Source: Leptospiraceae bacterium (GTDB lineage Bacteria > Spirochaetota > Leptospiria > Leptospirales > Leptospiraceae). From it: a stretch of 64,000 nt of DNA. A program made the translations under genes and the position numbers. Shown piece by piece: positions 37,827 to 46,992 of the stretch (positions are counted from its first letter, which is position 1; every line of letters starts with the position of its first letter). Location: positions 45,473 to 109,472 of the forward strand of contig JAKRSH010000042.1 in the NCBI GenBank assembly GCA_022402465.1, given 5' to 3'. Under the pieces are notes generated by a model. That model was given only the letters and a program-made list of their open reading frames with translations, had not been told where the DNA came from and did not search any database.

Positions 37827-37895
37827 CATTCTTGGGCTTAGCTCTTGTCTTCGAAATCACTAGACTGCTTAGGCTAATCTCTTAGTCTATGAAAA

Positions 37896-38387
37896 ATGGA
37901 TGAGATTCTAAGCAAAACACCACAAGAAAGCCAAGTAATTACCCGTTATATAGTAATGCCCGACCATGCAAATCATTACGGAACAGCCTTTGGAGGAGTC
38001 ATAATGTCTTGGATTGATATGGTTGCTGTTATGGTTGCACAAAGGCATTGCGGTAAGGAATCGGTAACTGCTAGTGTAGATCGACTAACGTTTATTACTC
38101 CAATTAATGTTGGTGATCATGTAGTACTCAAAGGTTCTGTGAATTATGCTGGCAAATCTTCCATGGAAATTGGTGTCCAGGTAACCAAAGAAGATCCATA
38201 CAATAATAAAGTAGTTCGTGCCACTACTGCTTATTTGACATTTGTAGCCTTGGATGCAAATAAACGTCCCAGCCAAGTTCCTAGATTGTTGCCTCAAACC
38301 TCTGATGAAACACGTAGATTCGAAAATGCAAAGATACGTATTGAATCTATGCGAGAATTATCTAAGAAACTCAAACTTAAGGACTAG
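37896..38387 (+). CDS. Acyl-CoA thioesterase (YciA/hotdog type)
   Basis: 163 residues, one hotdog domain. Seen: MPDHANHYGTAFGGVIMSWI, with the Asn-His-x-Gly-x-x-Phe-Gly-Gly pattern holding the catalytic Asp/Asn region of the BACH/YciA family, then DRLTFITPINVGDHVVLKGS and SSMEIGVQV. These enzymes hydrolyse acyl-CoA to free acid and CoA in the cytoplasm. Weak ribosome site at the ATG. Stand-alone gene between the pump terminator and an unknown gene. Confidence 0.9.
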   Translation: MDEILSKTPQESQVITRYIVMPDHANHYGTAFGGVIMSWIDMVAVMVAQRHCGKESVTASVDRLTFITPINVGDHVVLKGSVNYAGKSSMEIGVQVTKEDPYNNKVVRATTAYLTFVALDANKRPSQVPRLLPQTSDETRRFENAKIRIESMRELSKKLKLKD

Positions 38388-38491
38388 AATTTTTATTGCC
38401 GAAATATTTTCAAATTTGTAGTTTTAAAAATATTGTCTAATATTGTGTAGAAAAACGATTTTATAACATTCAAGAAAACGCGAGGTACCCA

Positions 38492-39001
38492 ATGAAGGAA
38501 ACAAAGATTCAATTAATTGATTTTTTAACAAAAACTGCTGATCGACTAGAGAGTGGAGCAGATTATTCCTGGGGGCATTTAGGAAAATGCAATTGCGGAC
38601 ATTTAATCCAAACAATCACACAATTATCACCTGAATACATCCATAAAGTTGCCTTACACCCTACAGGAGAATGGACTGAACTTGCAAATGACTATTGTCC
38701 TACAACAGGAATTGAAATGAATAGTTTAATTGAGAGTTTATTGAATGCAGGGCTTTCTCAGGATGAGATCCGTCACTTAGAGCATTTGGATGATCCGAAA
38801 ATTTTGAAACGTCTACCAGACAATAGAACTTTCTTGGAAAGAAATAACAAGAATGATGCCATTCTTTATTTTAGAATTTGGGCAGAAGTCTTAAAAGAAC
38901 AAGAGCTTGGTTCAATAGAACATTCAGATACCAAGGGTTCAGAACTTTTCAGAGAAGCTAAGATTCTATTTGTTTCCACAGAAGAACTAGTGGAATCATA
39001 A
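38492..39001 (+). CDS. Conserved protein of unknown function
   Basis: 169 residues, not recognised. Seen: FLTKTADRLESGADYSWGHL, then GKCNCGHLIQTITQLSPEYI with a CNCGH motif, a later Cys in NDYCPTTG, and a helical C-terminal half with FRIWAEVLKEQE. The Cys/His residues could hold a metal but no known domain is clear. Soluble, no signal peptide. A GAGGTA ribosome site supports the ATG. Its stop overlaps that of folP by 6 bp, tail to tail. Confidence 0.7.
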   Translation: MKETKIQLIDFLTKTADRLESGADYSWGHLGKCNCGHLIQTITQLSPEYIHKVALHPTGEWTELANDYCPTTGIEMNSLIESLLNAGLSQDEIRHLEHLDDPKILKRLPDNRTFLERNNKNDAILYFRIWAEVLKEQELGSIEHSDTKGSELFREAKILFVSTEELVES

Positions 39002-39826
39002 ATCTTGAATCTTACCTAGAACCTCTATTGCTTGCTTCAGTTGTTTAGGTTCGTGGGTTCGTATATAATCAACACCCTTTTGGTAGCAGACAATTTCAGC
39101 GGCTAGACTTGCACTAGATCTTTGGTTAGGTGGAAGAGATCCTATGGCCGCTGTTAGAAAAGACTTTCTAGATACAGAAATTAACAACTTGGGAAACTCT
39201 TGTCGAAGTTTTACTAAATCATTTATTACCTTATAGCTTAAATTAGGATCTTCTCCTAAGAAAAAGCCCATACCTGGATCAAAAATTAATTTATCTTCAG
39301 GTATTCCTCTTGCTAGTAGGAATTTTCTCTTTGCATCAAAAAAAGTACAAATTGTATCAATAATAGTTTCCGTCCTGAGGTGTGACTTTCTCTCTGCTTT
39401 ATAGGTTTGGGAATGAGAATACATTAAGATAAGATTGGGAATGGTATTCGAAGATTCTAAAATTTGAATGCATTCTTCATCCGCTAAGGCTGTGATATCA
39501 TTCCAAAAATCAATTTTATATGCTAGTGCCTTTTTCAGAATTCCTGGCTTAATGCTATCAATAGAAATTTTAGGTCGTTCAAGTTTTTTTGAAAAATTTT
39601 CCTCAATTGCAAGAATTACTTTTTCTAGCCTGGACCATTCGACTTCCTCAGGAATGGCTTGTGCTTCGGGATTTGAGGATTGAGCTCCTAAATCAATGGT
39701 ATTTGCACCAGCTTCCCAAAGATGTATAGCCTGCACGATTGCATCATCAGAATTCAGGTATTTACCACCATCCGAGAAGGAATCATGTGTCAGGTTTAAA
39801 ATTCCTAGGATCTCGCAGTTCCGCAT
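38996..39826 (-). CDS. folP: Dihydropteroate synthase
   Basis: 276 residues; condenses 6-hydroxymethyl-dihydropterin pyrophosphate with p-aminobenzoate in folate synthesis, the sulfonamide target. Seen: GILNLTHDSFSDGGKYL (usually NVTPDSFSDGG; here the Thr-Pro is Thr-His), ANTIDLGAQSSNPEAQ (Gly-x-x-Ser region), ISIDS, WNDITAL, FDPGMGFFLG and VSRKSFL, ending RTHEPKQL in place of RVHDV. The ligand residues are kept with small changes, so a functional enzyme is expected. Divergent from the OmpA-type gene with 60 bp between. Confidence 0.92.
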   Translation of the reverse strand: MRNCEILGILNLTHDSFSDGGKYLNSDDAIVQAIHLWEAGANTIDLGAQSSNPEAQAIPEEVEWSRLEKVILAIEENFSKKLERPKISIDSIKPGILKKALAYKIDFWNDITALADEECIQILESSNTIPNLILMYSHSQTYKAERKSHLRTETIIDTICTFFDAKRKFLLARGIPEDKLIFDPGMGFFLGEDPNLSYKVINDLVKLRQEFPKLLISVSRKSFLTAAIGSLPPNQRSSASLAAEIVCYQKGVDYIRTHEPKQLKQAIEVLGKIQDL

Positions 39827-39886
39827 ACAGCCAGTAAGAAATACTAGACAGAAAATTCCAATAATTTCCGATAATTAGACCAAGAC

Positions 39887-41887
39887 ATGTTGAATACTAA
39901 ATTCTTAGGATTTTCTATATTCTTACTTTTTGTTCTGAGTTTCGTTTTATACTCTGAGGATAGAAATTCTCACAGACCTTTCATGGAACCATTGAATACT
40001 CAGAATGTTGAATACAATCCAGTTATAAGTCCTAAAGGCAATTATTTGGTTTTTCAATCCAATCGGCCAGGCGGTAAAGGCGGAATGGATATTTGGATTT
40101 CTGAAAATAAAATGTTTCCTAACCGCATTAAATTTCCTGAATGGAAGTCGCCTGAGAACTTTGCTGAACTCAATTCTGAATCCTTTGAAGGATTATTTAC
40201 AATTCTTTTTAATCCTGAAGATGACAAACCGGAAGAGATTTATTTTACATCTTTAAAATCACAAAATCGAGATGGTTACCAGGGATTAAATATTTATTTC
40301 ATGGACCGAATTTCTGGTTCCAAAAATTGGAAGACGCCTATTCATTTAAATGAAGTTAATTCTAATTTTAACGATAGAATGCCAGCTATTTCACCAGATG
40401 GGAAAATCTTGGTTTTTAGTTCAGATCGTCCAGGTGGCTATGGAGGATTTGATTTATGGATTTCATTTCGATACAATCGCAACGAGAAATGGTCCGAACC
40501 AATCAATGCAGGAAATAGAATCAATTCATCATACAATGAGATAGCTCCAAGTTTTCATTGGGATGGAGAAACCTTATATTTTAGTTCGGATCGAAATGAT
40601 TCAGAGAAAAAGTTTAGGCTACTTAGATCCAATTGGCTTGAGACAGATATTTGCCGAACGGAAGGTTTTGAAAAGCTCATACTACCTTACCGCCAAGATT
40701 GCTTTGAGAGTCCTGTTGAATTAGGTTTTCCTTTCAATACTCAGTTTTTTGAACCAGAAACTTCAGTTGGTGCTTTGGATAGATACGATCCCAAGATTCC
40801 ACTCAGCGATTATCGATTTAGTGATAATGAAGGTATATCAGTTAGTTCTGATGATCTTTGGGTTTATTTTGCATCTAATCGCCCAGGTGGTTTGGGACAA
40901 TTTGATATTTATAGATCACCTATGCCAGATGATATGAGAAAATCATACGAATTTATTTTTAACGGACTTGTGTTAGATGGTTCAGAAAAGATAATGATAG
41001 GCTTAGACTCTACTTTGAAAATTTATGATGAAACTAAGCCTTTCAAAGTTATTACTTCATCTCGAATTGGCGGAGAATTAAAACCAATCAATAAGGCAGA
41101 TAAGGTGAAAAATTTCGAAACCATACTCAAGACAGGAAGATTATATAGAGTTGAAGTCAGCTCACCAGGTTTTTATCCAACAGAAATTAGTTTAGATTTA
41201 AGAGGCAATATTGGTCGAGCTAAGTCTAGATACGAAACAATAGTTCTTGAGAAAATTAAACCAATTCAGCCAAAAATCGAAGGTATAGAATTTGGAGTAT
41301 ATGATAAGACGACAGATGAGCTTATAATTAATTCTAATATTAAAATATTCACATCTACTTTGAAAGAAGGAAGAAAGTTGACTTCAGATAGTGGAATTTA
41401 TAATCTTATCCAATACCCCGAAGAAGATTTTGAGTTACAAGCCCAAGCCACAGGGTATAAAACAGATACTTTTTTCTTCGAACTCAAGAATATCCCAGAT
41501 CTTATGGGCAAAGCAAATAAATTGTATTTGACTAACCTAAAAGATATTGATGAAGTATTTTCTTCAGTTATATATTTCCCAACAAATGTTGCTGAATTAT
41601 CAACAGAAGATAAGAATAAGTTAAATCTGTTAGCAAGTTATATGCTAGCTCATCCTAAAGAGATTCTCGAAATTGGTGGGCATACCGATAATGTTGCAAC
41701 AAAGGAATACAATATTAAATTGAGCCAAACTCGTGCTGAGAGTGTTAAAAAATATCTATTAGCTAAGGGTGTTCCAGAAAATAGAATGAAAATAAAAGCG
41801 TACTACTATTCTCAACCTGCTGAAGAAAACTCAACAGAGCAAGGAAGAGCAAAAAATAGAAGAGTTAACTTTAAAAAAGTGGAGTAA
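39887..41887 (+). CDS. PD40/OmpA-family outer-membrane-associated protein
   Basis: 666 residues. Seen: signal peptide (LGFSIFLLFVLSFVLYSEDR); four PD40/TolB-like propeller repeats (for example AISPDGKILVFSSDRPGGYG and YFASNRPGGLGQFDIYRS), a middle region with two carboxypeptidase-regulatory-like beta modules, and a C-terminal OmpA peptidoglycan-binding domain (GGHTDNVATKEYNIKLSQTR with the diaminopimelate-binding Asp and the Arg of SQTRAES). It likely anchors the cell wall to the outer membrane. A 23-bp AT-rich palindrome follows the stop. Confidence 0.9.
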   Translation: MLNTKFLGFSIFLLFVLSFVLYSEDRNSHRPFMEPLNTQNVEYNPVISPKGNYLVFQSNRPGGKGGMDIWISENKMFPNRIKFPEWKSPENFAELNSESFEGLFTILFNPEDDKPEEIYFTSLKSQNRDGYQGLNIYFMDRISGSKNWKTPIHLNEVNSNFNDRMPAISPDGKILVFSSDRPGGYGGFDLWISFRYNRNEKWSEPINAGNRINSSYNEIAPSFHWDGETLYFSSDRNDSEKKFRLLRSNWLETDICRTEGFEKLILPYRQDCFESPVELGFPFNTQFFEPETSVGALDRYDPKIPLSDYRFSDNEGISVSSDDLWVYFASNRPGGLGQFDIYRSPMPDDMRKSYEFIFNGLVLDGSEKIMIGLDSTLKIYDETKPFKVITSSRIGGELKPINKADKVKNFETILKTGRLYRVEVSSPGFYPTEISLDLRGNIGRAKSRYETIVLEKIKPIQPKIEGIEFGVYDKTTDELIINSNIKIFTSTLKEGRKLTSDSGIYNLIQYPEEDFELQAQATGYKTDTFFFELKNIPDLMGKANKLYLTNLKDIDEVFSSVIYFPTNVAELSTEDKNKLNLLASYMLAHPKEILEIGGHTDNVATKEYNIKLSQTRAESVKKYLLAKGVPENRMKIKAYYYSQPAEENSTEQGRAKNRRVNFKKVE

Positions 41888-41889
41888 AT

Positions 41890-41912
41890 GTATTTTTATC
41901 TTATAAAAATAC
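41890..41912. repeat. 23-bp AT-rich palindrome
   Basis: Perfect 10-bp stem GTATTTTTAT / ATAAAAATAC around CTT, 3 bp after the OmpA-family stop and 13 bp before the next ATG. Too AT-rich for an ordinary terminator stem but could stop or stabilise the transcript. Confidence 0.5.
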
Positions 41913-41925
41913 GTCAATTAAATTG

Positions 41926-43050
41926 ATGACTCAATTGAGAGACCTTAAGCCTCGAGTTTGGAAAAGTGTAACCGAGAGAGATTTAATAGATAAATTAATT
42001 ATTGAAAAATTTTCCAAAGAATCTGGGATCATAAGATCTGATGATAACTCAAGACCAAGAGCTAAGTTCATTTCCAAAAAACCAAACGGTCTTTATGTAA
42101 TAAAGCTTGATTCAAATCTTACTTTTCCGAGTAATACATCTTCAATCTATACAACTAAAGAAAAGCAGCTCGAAATAAATTTCAAAATAATCCAAGCTAA
42201 GGATGATCTAATACTAATTGAACCAACTGAAGTTCAAATTGCGGAGCAGGAAAGACGTAGCCCTAGGATTATTGATCTCCTAGGAAAAGTTACTGGTGGT
42301 AACTTTCTCATTACTAAAGAGAATCTGGACGAGAATAAAATATTTGGAGTATCTTCCTTGGTTCTAATCCAAGATATTCATAAGCGATTGCTCCATAATT
42401 TTCCAAATTCGAAGATAATTCTAGCAAGCCAAACAGCCTTAAGTGATGAAGTGGAAACTACTTTTCGTAATAAGAAACCTATTTTTATCAAAGATACAAG
42501 CAATATGACTTCCTACGATTCTCCTGAAATTTATGATATTAAAGAAGATTATGAAGAAGAAATGATTCTAGAGGATAAAATTGCCGAATTCAAGAGTAAG
42601 AAAATTTCTTCCTTTGTCATCTATCCTATCGTAATTCCATTTGGTCCAAATCGACCTTTTGCATTTCTTAGTTTAGAAAATGACATAGGTCCTATTCCAG
42701 ATTCGATTCTTGGATTATATAAAGAAGTTGAATCTACATTTATGGCAAGAATCATGGATTCTAATACGTATACAGTTGATGTTAAGCAAAATGTCATCAA
42801 TGCTTCTTTGCAAGGTGTTGCACTAGAGATTAATGATCCGAGAATTCGGAATGCAATAACTGTAAAGCCAGTTTTGACCTTGGATTTGAACTTCAAAATG
42901 CAAGCTCCCATAAGGATAGCATTAGAAGTTCGATATATTTTTAATGCTGGCGAGTATGATATTGTAGGCTGTGAAATTGTTGGATTTAGTGGTGATCCTG
43001 AAGGCCTAAAAAAATATAAATCTTATTTAGAATTTATTCAAACGATTTGA
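41926..43050 (+). CDS. GAF/PilZ-like protein of Leptospira type
   Basis: 374 residues from the ATG at 41926 (an in-frame TTG precedes it). Seen: an N-terminal beta-rich region, a middle GAF-like domain (RRSPRIIDLL start, then SSFVIYPIVIPFGPNRPFAF) and a C-terminal region, VINASLQGVALEINDPRIRN followed by LTLDLNFKM, that resembles a PilZ beta-barrel without the RxxxR c-di-GMP motif. The architecture is shared with the 392-residue protein at 57422-58600. It may be a DUF1577 member, but I cannot confirm the family number. Located between an OmpA-type gene and hisS. Confidence 0.6.
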   Translation: MTQLRDLKPRVWKSVTERDLIDKLIIEKFSKESGIIRSDDNSRPRAKFISKKPNGLYVIKLDSNLTFPSNTSSIYTTKEKQLEINFKIIQAKDDLILIEPTEVQIAEQERRSPRIIDLLGKVTGGNFLITKENLDENKIFGVSSLVLIQDIHKRLLHNFPNSKIILASQTALSDEVETTFRNKKPIFIKDTSNMTSYDSPEIYDIKEDYEEEMILEDKIAEFKSKKISSFVIYPIVIPFGPNRPFAFLSLENDIGPIPDSILGLYKEVESTFMARIMDSNTYTVDVKQNVINASLQGVALEINDPRIRNAITVKPVLTLDLNFKMQAPIRIALEVRYIFNAGEYDIVGCEIVGFSGDPEGLKKYKSYLEFIQTI

Positions 43051-43091
43051 TCCGGTTACCCACATAATCCGGAAATTCGGATGGTGACTGC

Positions 43092-44420
43092 GTGAAAGAA
43101 AAAAAAGAACAATTAACTACTGCTGGCTATAAAGGGACTAGAGACTTTTATCCAGAACATATGAGAATTCGTAATTATATGTTTAATGTAATGCGAGCCG
43201 TTGTAGAATCCTATGGATATGAAGAATACGACGGACCTATGATTGAATCCTTAGATTTGTACCGTGCTAAGACAGGAGATGAAATTGTTGGTAAACAGAT
43301 TTATGATTTTATAGACAAAGGCGGTAGAGAGGTTGCCATTCGTCCTGAAATGACACCGACACTTGCCCGTATGGTTGCTGGAAAACTCAGAGAATTGCCA
43401 AGACCGATTCGATGGTTTTCCTTCCCTAATCTTTGGCGATACGAACAGCCAGGTCATGGACGACTTAGAGAGCATTGGCAATTAAATGTTGATATCTTTG
43501 GAGTTGATTCCAACTCTGCGGAACTTGAGATACTAAAACTAGCCTGTGATATTTTGATAGCTTTTGGTGCCAACAAATCTATGTTTCAGGTTAAGATTTC
43601 ACACCGAAAGATCTTAGATGGCTTCTTTCAGGGAATGAATTTAGATCCATCCAAAGCACAAGAAGTCTCAAAGATACTTGATAAGAAAAATAAAATTACC
43701 CACGATGAATATCTTGCAGAGATTAAGAAAACAATACCAAATCTTCCTGATGCAGATAAGAGCATTGATGCTTTCTTGAGCTCAAGTTTAGTTACCTTGG
43801 ACCAAATTCCTGGTATTTCTTCTGAATTGATTGATGAAATAAAAGACTTTTTTGCCAAAATCGACAAAATAGGATTAGGTGACATCGTACAATTTGATCC
43901 CTCTATCATAAGAGGCTTTGATTATTATACCGGATATATATTTGAGATTTATGACTCTTCTCCAAAAAACAAAAGATCTTTGTATGGAGGCGGACGATAT
44001 GATAATTTAATAGGTCTATTTACAAATGATGCCGTCTCAGGTACAGGATTTGGACTAGGGGATGTAACTCTGCAGAACTTTCTAGAGACCCATGATCTTC
44101 TTCCTAGCCTTGGAAGAGAAGATATCATTTGCATTCCAATTCTATCTGAAGAAATTACTGCTGAAATTTTTCTAATGGCTGATGAAATTCGAAAATCAGG
44201 AATGAAGTGCGAAATGTTCTTAAATCCAGATCAGAAGTTTGGTAAGCAAATTTCTTTAGCGGAGAAGAAAGGTTTTAAGCACATTCTTATCTGCGGTCCT
44301 GATGAACTTACAAAGGGAATTATTTCCTTAAAAAATCTTGAATTAAGAACTCAAATAGAAATTCCAAGAAGTGAATTGGTACCGAGATTGCTTCAAGAAT
44401 TCAATGGTAAGAAAATTTGA
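43092..44420 (+). CDS. hisS: Histidyl-tRNA synthetase
   Basis: 442 residues from a GTG start; class II synthetase that charges tRNA-His. Seen: GTRDFYPEHMRIRNYMF, IRPEMTPTLARMVAGKLREL, FPNLWRYEQPGHGRLREHWQ (motif 2), IRGFDYYTGYIFEIY (HisA-type signature) and GGGRYDNLIG, then a C-terminal anticodon-binding domain. Upstream, ATCCG-GAAATT-CGGAT at 43067-43082 forms a small hairpin just before the start. The PAP2 gene overlaps the stop by 4 bp. Confidence 0.96.
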   Translation: MKEKKEQLTTAGYKGTRDFYPEHMRIRNYMFNVMRAVVESYGYEEYDGPMIESLDLYRAKTGDEIVGKQIYDFIDKGGREVAIRPEMTPTLARMVAGKLRELPRPIRWFSFPNLWRYEQPGHGRLREHWQLNVDIFGVDSNSAELEILKLACDILIAFGANKSMFQVKISHRKILDGFFQGMNLDPSKAQEVSKILDKKNKITHDEYLAEIKKTIPNLPDADKSIDAFLSSSLVTLDQIPGISSELIDEIKDFFAKIDKIGLGDIVQFDPSIIRGFDYYTGYIFEIYDSSPKNKRSLYGGGRYDNLIGLFTNDAVSGTGFGLGDVTLQNFLETHDLLPSLGREDIICIPILSEEITAEIFLMADEIRKSGMKCEMFLNPDQKFGKQISLAEKKGFKHILICGPDELTKGIISLKNLELRTQIEIPRSELVPRLLQEFNGKKI

Positions 44421-44953
44421 AAATAGACTTTGCGATATCCTATTGGATTAAGAATCATTTTCCTACAGAAACACTTAGAAGAATATTAGGTAGATGGAAT
44501 AGAGGAGAGGTCTTTTTAATTATTCTATTGCCTATACTTTATTCTGCAGAAGGATTTCGACCTTTTTGGCTAGCATTTCTATACATTGTAATCATTGCAT
44601 TCATCAATGACAGATTGGTGCTTTTTCTTAAGAAGATAGTATCTAGAGGTCGTCCCCTTATCTCTATTGCCGGCAAATTAGATTCGAATCCAGATATGAA
44701 GCATTCCTTTCCTTCTGCTCACTCAGCTAATTCTATGGTAGTTGTTATCGTATTGATTCTAGCTTTTCAAGTTTCATCTTGGATTTTTATCTTTACTATC
44801 CTTGCTGGAATTGGAAGACTTCTTAGCCTCCACCATTTCTTGAGTGATTTAGTGGGAGGTTGGATCGTAGGATTGATTGTTGGTTTAATAGCAGTTGGAT
44901 TCTGGAAATTTTTAATAGCTCAAGACTTTTTTATTAAGTCCTTTCTGATTTAA
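44417..44953 (+). CDS. PAP2-superfamily phosphatase
   Basis: 178 residues from a TTG start overlapping the hisS stop, with GGTAAGA as ribosome site. Seen: five or six hydrophobic helices and the three acid-phosphatase motifs: KKIVSRGRPL, HSFPSAHSAN and GRLLSLHHFLSDLVGG, with catalytic His and Asp. Type-2 phosphatidic-acid or undecaprenyl-pyrophosphate phosphatases act on the outer face of the inner membrane. The lipid substrate is not determined. Its end overlaps the convergent polysaccharide-deacetylase gene by 42 bp. Confidence 0.9.
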   Translation: MKIDFAISYWIKNHFPTETLRRILGRWNRGEVFLIILLPILYSAEGFRPFWLAFLYIVIIAFINDRLVLFLKKIVSRGRPLISIAGKLDSNPDMKHSFPSAHSANSMVVVIVLILAFQVSSWIFIFTILAGIGRLLSLHHFLSDLVGGWIVGLIVGLIAVGFWKFLIAQDFFIKSFLI

Positions 44954-45877
44954 GAAACCTAGACTTGTCTTTGGAATTGTAATGGTAGAAGGATCACCAT
45001 CACTAACAAATGCTATTCCTGGTTTATTAAGCTCAACTATCATTCGTTTGATTCCTGATTCATTCGCATGAATTCTTCGTATATGTAGAGAATCATATTC
45101 TTTATGGTAGGGAACATAACTCAATCTATTAGAATAATCAAATATATTTGAATACTTATAACTCACACCTTTGTAATTCCCTTTCATCAATCTATGTCTC
45201 TCAGCTTCAGGTGGATAAATTCCAAAGGGTAGGGCAAGTGAAGACATTTTATGATTGGGTAAATATTCTTGGACAAATTGTTCGCATTTAACTATCTGTT
45301 CTTCTATCTTTGATGAGTATTTCTTTAAATTTGCATGCCAAAGAGTGTGGTTCTCTATGTCATATCCATTTGCAATTAGATATTCTAATTTGGCTTTCTT
45401 AGATTCCTTCTGTCCAAATAAATCATTGGGATTCTTAGCTCCTGGTGTAACAAAGAAAACTCCTTTAGGGCGAAAGGATGGATACTTTTTCTTGAGGCTT
45501 TCAATAATTCCTATACCTGAATTAGGATTGATTTTACCATTTTTATCCATCTCAAATTGAGATATGGATGAATCATCAAAAGTCATCAAAATTGGAATCG
45601 ATCCTTTAGCAGCTTGGATATTACCTGAGGTAAATTCTTGAAGGCTCAGAAAATGGAATTTATTTTCTATAAAATAAATTAAATCACTACGAAATCCTTC
45701 CCTTGATCTGGAATATTCTGTGTCCGTATCACCAATTTTATGATAGGTGATGATAGGGATCTTACCCAATTCATTGATCTGTAAATTAGAGATAGGTTTA
45801 TTTTGGGCATAAATTGAAAGATTCAGACCCAAAAGAAGGAGACAGCAGATTAAATGATTCTTAAGCAGAAAGAGCAT
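44912..45877 (-). CDS. Exported polysaccharide deacetylase-like protein
   Basis: 321 residues. Seen: signal peptide (LLKNHLICCLLLLGLNLSIY region), then a NodB-type fold: ITYHKIGDTD, PILMTFDDSS (metal-binding Asp-Asp), KGVFFVTPGAKN and IENHTLWHANLKKY (His-x3-His). These residues bind the metal of carbohydrate esterase family 4 enzymes, which remove acetyl groups from peptidoglycan or capsule sugars. The reading frame starts inside the transhydrogenase gene (17-bp overlap), so it is translated in tandem with it. Confidence 0.86.
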   Translation of the reverse strand: MLFLLKNHLICCLLLLGLNLSIYAQNKPISNLQINELGKIPIITYHKIGDTDTEYSRSREGFRSDLIYFIENKFHFLSLQEFTSGNIQAAKGSIPILMTFDDSSISQFEMDKNGKINPNSGIGIIESLKKKYPSFRPKGVFFVTPGAKNPNDLFGQKESKKAKLEYLIANGYDIENHTLWHANLKKYSSKIEEQIVKCEQFVQEYLPNHKMSSLALPFGIYPPEAERHRLMKGNYKGVSYKYSNIFDYSNRLSYVPYHKEYDSLHIRRIHANESGIKRMIVELNKPGIAFVSDGDPSTITIPKTSLGFLNQKGLNKKVLSY

Positions 45878-46985
45878 CCAAAGTAGGTTTGTGTCGAATC
45901 TGTGAGTCGTGCGCTATGCAAGTGCCGGAGATAACTTCATCTTCAAAATTTAATTTTACTTGATTCTCAACCATAAGCAATTTTAAGAAATTGAAAATAT
46001 TTTTTGCAAACATTTTACTTGCATCTGAAGGCATAGTAGAAGGCAGATTTGAATTCCCAATGATACTGACGCCTTTGTGAACTACTGTTTCATTGTCTTT
46101 AGTTAATTCAGTATTGCCACCCATAATTGAAGCAAGATCCACAATAACGGAACCTGGTCTCATTTCATCTATCATAGATTTGGTGATTAAAATAGGAGCT
46201 TTCTTTCCTGGAATGAGTGCAGTTGTAATGATGATATCAGCCTTGGTTGCAAATTTATGAATTGCCTCTGCTTGACGTTTTTTATAATCTTCCGATTGTT
46301 CAACAGCATATCCACCAGCAGAGGAAGCATCCGCAGCTCCTTCCACTTCGACAAACTTAGCACCTAAGCTCATAACTTGTTCTTTCACTTCGGGTCTGGT
46401 ATCAAAAACATCAACCACTGCACCAAGTCTGCGGGAAGTTGCTATGGCTTGTAAACCTGCAACACCAGCTCCGATTATTAAAACTCTCGAAGGTGTTATG
46501 GTTCCAGCTGCAGTTGTAAGCATAGGGAAAAATCTACTAGTATGGTTAGCAGCAGTCAAAACTGCCTTATATCCTGCTACCGTAGCCTGGGAAGAAAGCA
46601 CATCCATGGATTGAGCGCGTGTTATCCGAGGTATAGTGTCTAGGCTATATAGAGTTAAACCTTGCTCATTTAGTTTTTTGATTTTATCTTTGTTGTATAC
46701 AGGTTGAAAAAGTGCCATTACAGCTTGACCCTTCTTCAATTTAGAAGTAACAGATTCGCTTGGGAAATGGATGCAAGTTATAAGGTCGGAATTTTGAAGA
46801 ATATCTTCACGTTTAGCAACTTTTGCACCAACTGTCTCGTATTCTTTATCATTATGAAATGCTTTGTCACCAGCACCTGTTTCAATGCTGACCTCAACAC
46901 CAATTTTCTTTAAAGCATCGATGATGTCAGGAGTGATGGACACTCTGTTCTCATAACTCTCTTCTTTAATAATTCCTAGTTTCAT
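45861..46985 (-). CDS. pntA: NAD(P) transhydrogenase alpha subunit, N-terminal (PntAA-like)
   Basis: 374 residues: the NAD(H)-binding domain I of proton-translocating transhydrogenase. Seen: IKEESYENRVSITPDIIDAL, QPVYNK, AQSMDVLSSQATVAGYKAVL, the NAD-binding IIGAGVAGLQAIATSRRLGA with DTRPEVKEQ, and VIVDLASIMGGNTE. The membrane domain II and the NADP-binding domain III (PntAB, PntB) are not next to it; a polysaccharide deacetylase follows instead. An alanine-dehydrogenase-type enzyme is the alternative, but RPEVKEQVMSLG and GGYAVE favour PntAA. The C-terminus is longer than needed by about 25 residues. Confidence 0.88.
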   Translation of the reverse strand: MKLGIIKEESYENRVSITPDIIDALKKIGVEVSIETGAGDKAFHNDKEYETVGAKVAKREDILQNSDLITCIHFPSESVTSKLKKGQAVMALFQPVYNKDKIKKLNEQGLTLYSLDTIPRITRAQSMDVLSSQATVAGYKAVLTAANHTSRFFPMLTTAAGTITPSRVLIIGAGVAGLQAIATSRRLGAVVDVFDTRPEVKEQVMSLGAKFVEVEGAADASSAGGYAVEQSEDYKKRQAEAIHKFATKADIIITTALIPGKKAPILITKSMIDEMRPGSVIVDLASIMGGNTELTKDNETVVHKGVSIIGNSNLPSTMPSDASKMFAKNIFNFLKLLMVENQVKLNFEDEVISGTCIAHDSQIRHKPTLDALSA

Positions 46986-46992
46986 AGTAATC

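Noticed and set aside
43067..43082. Hairpin ATCCG-GAAATT-CGGAT before hisS considered as a T-box or attenuator.
   Set aside because: Only 41 bp separate the genes. There is no room for a T-box stem I or specifier loop and no T-run follows.
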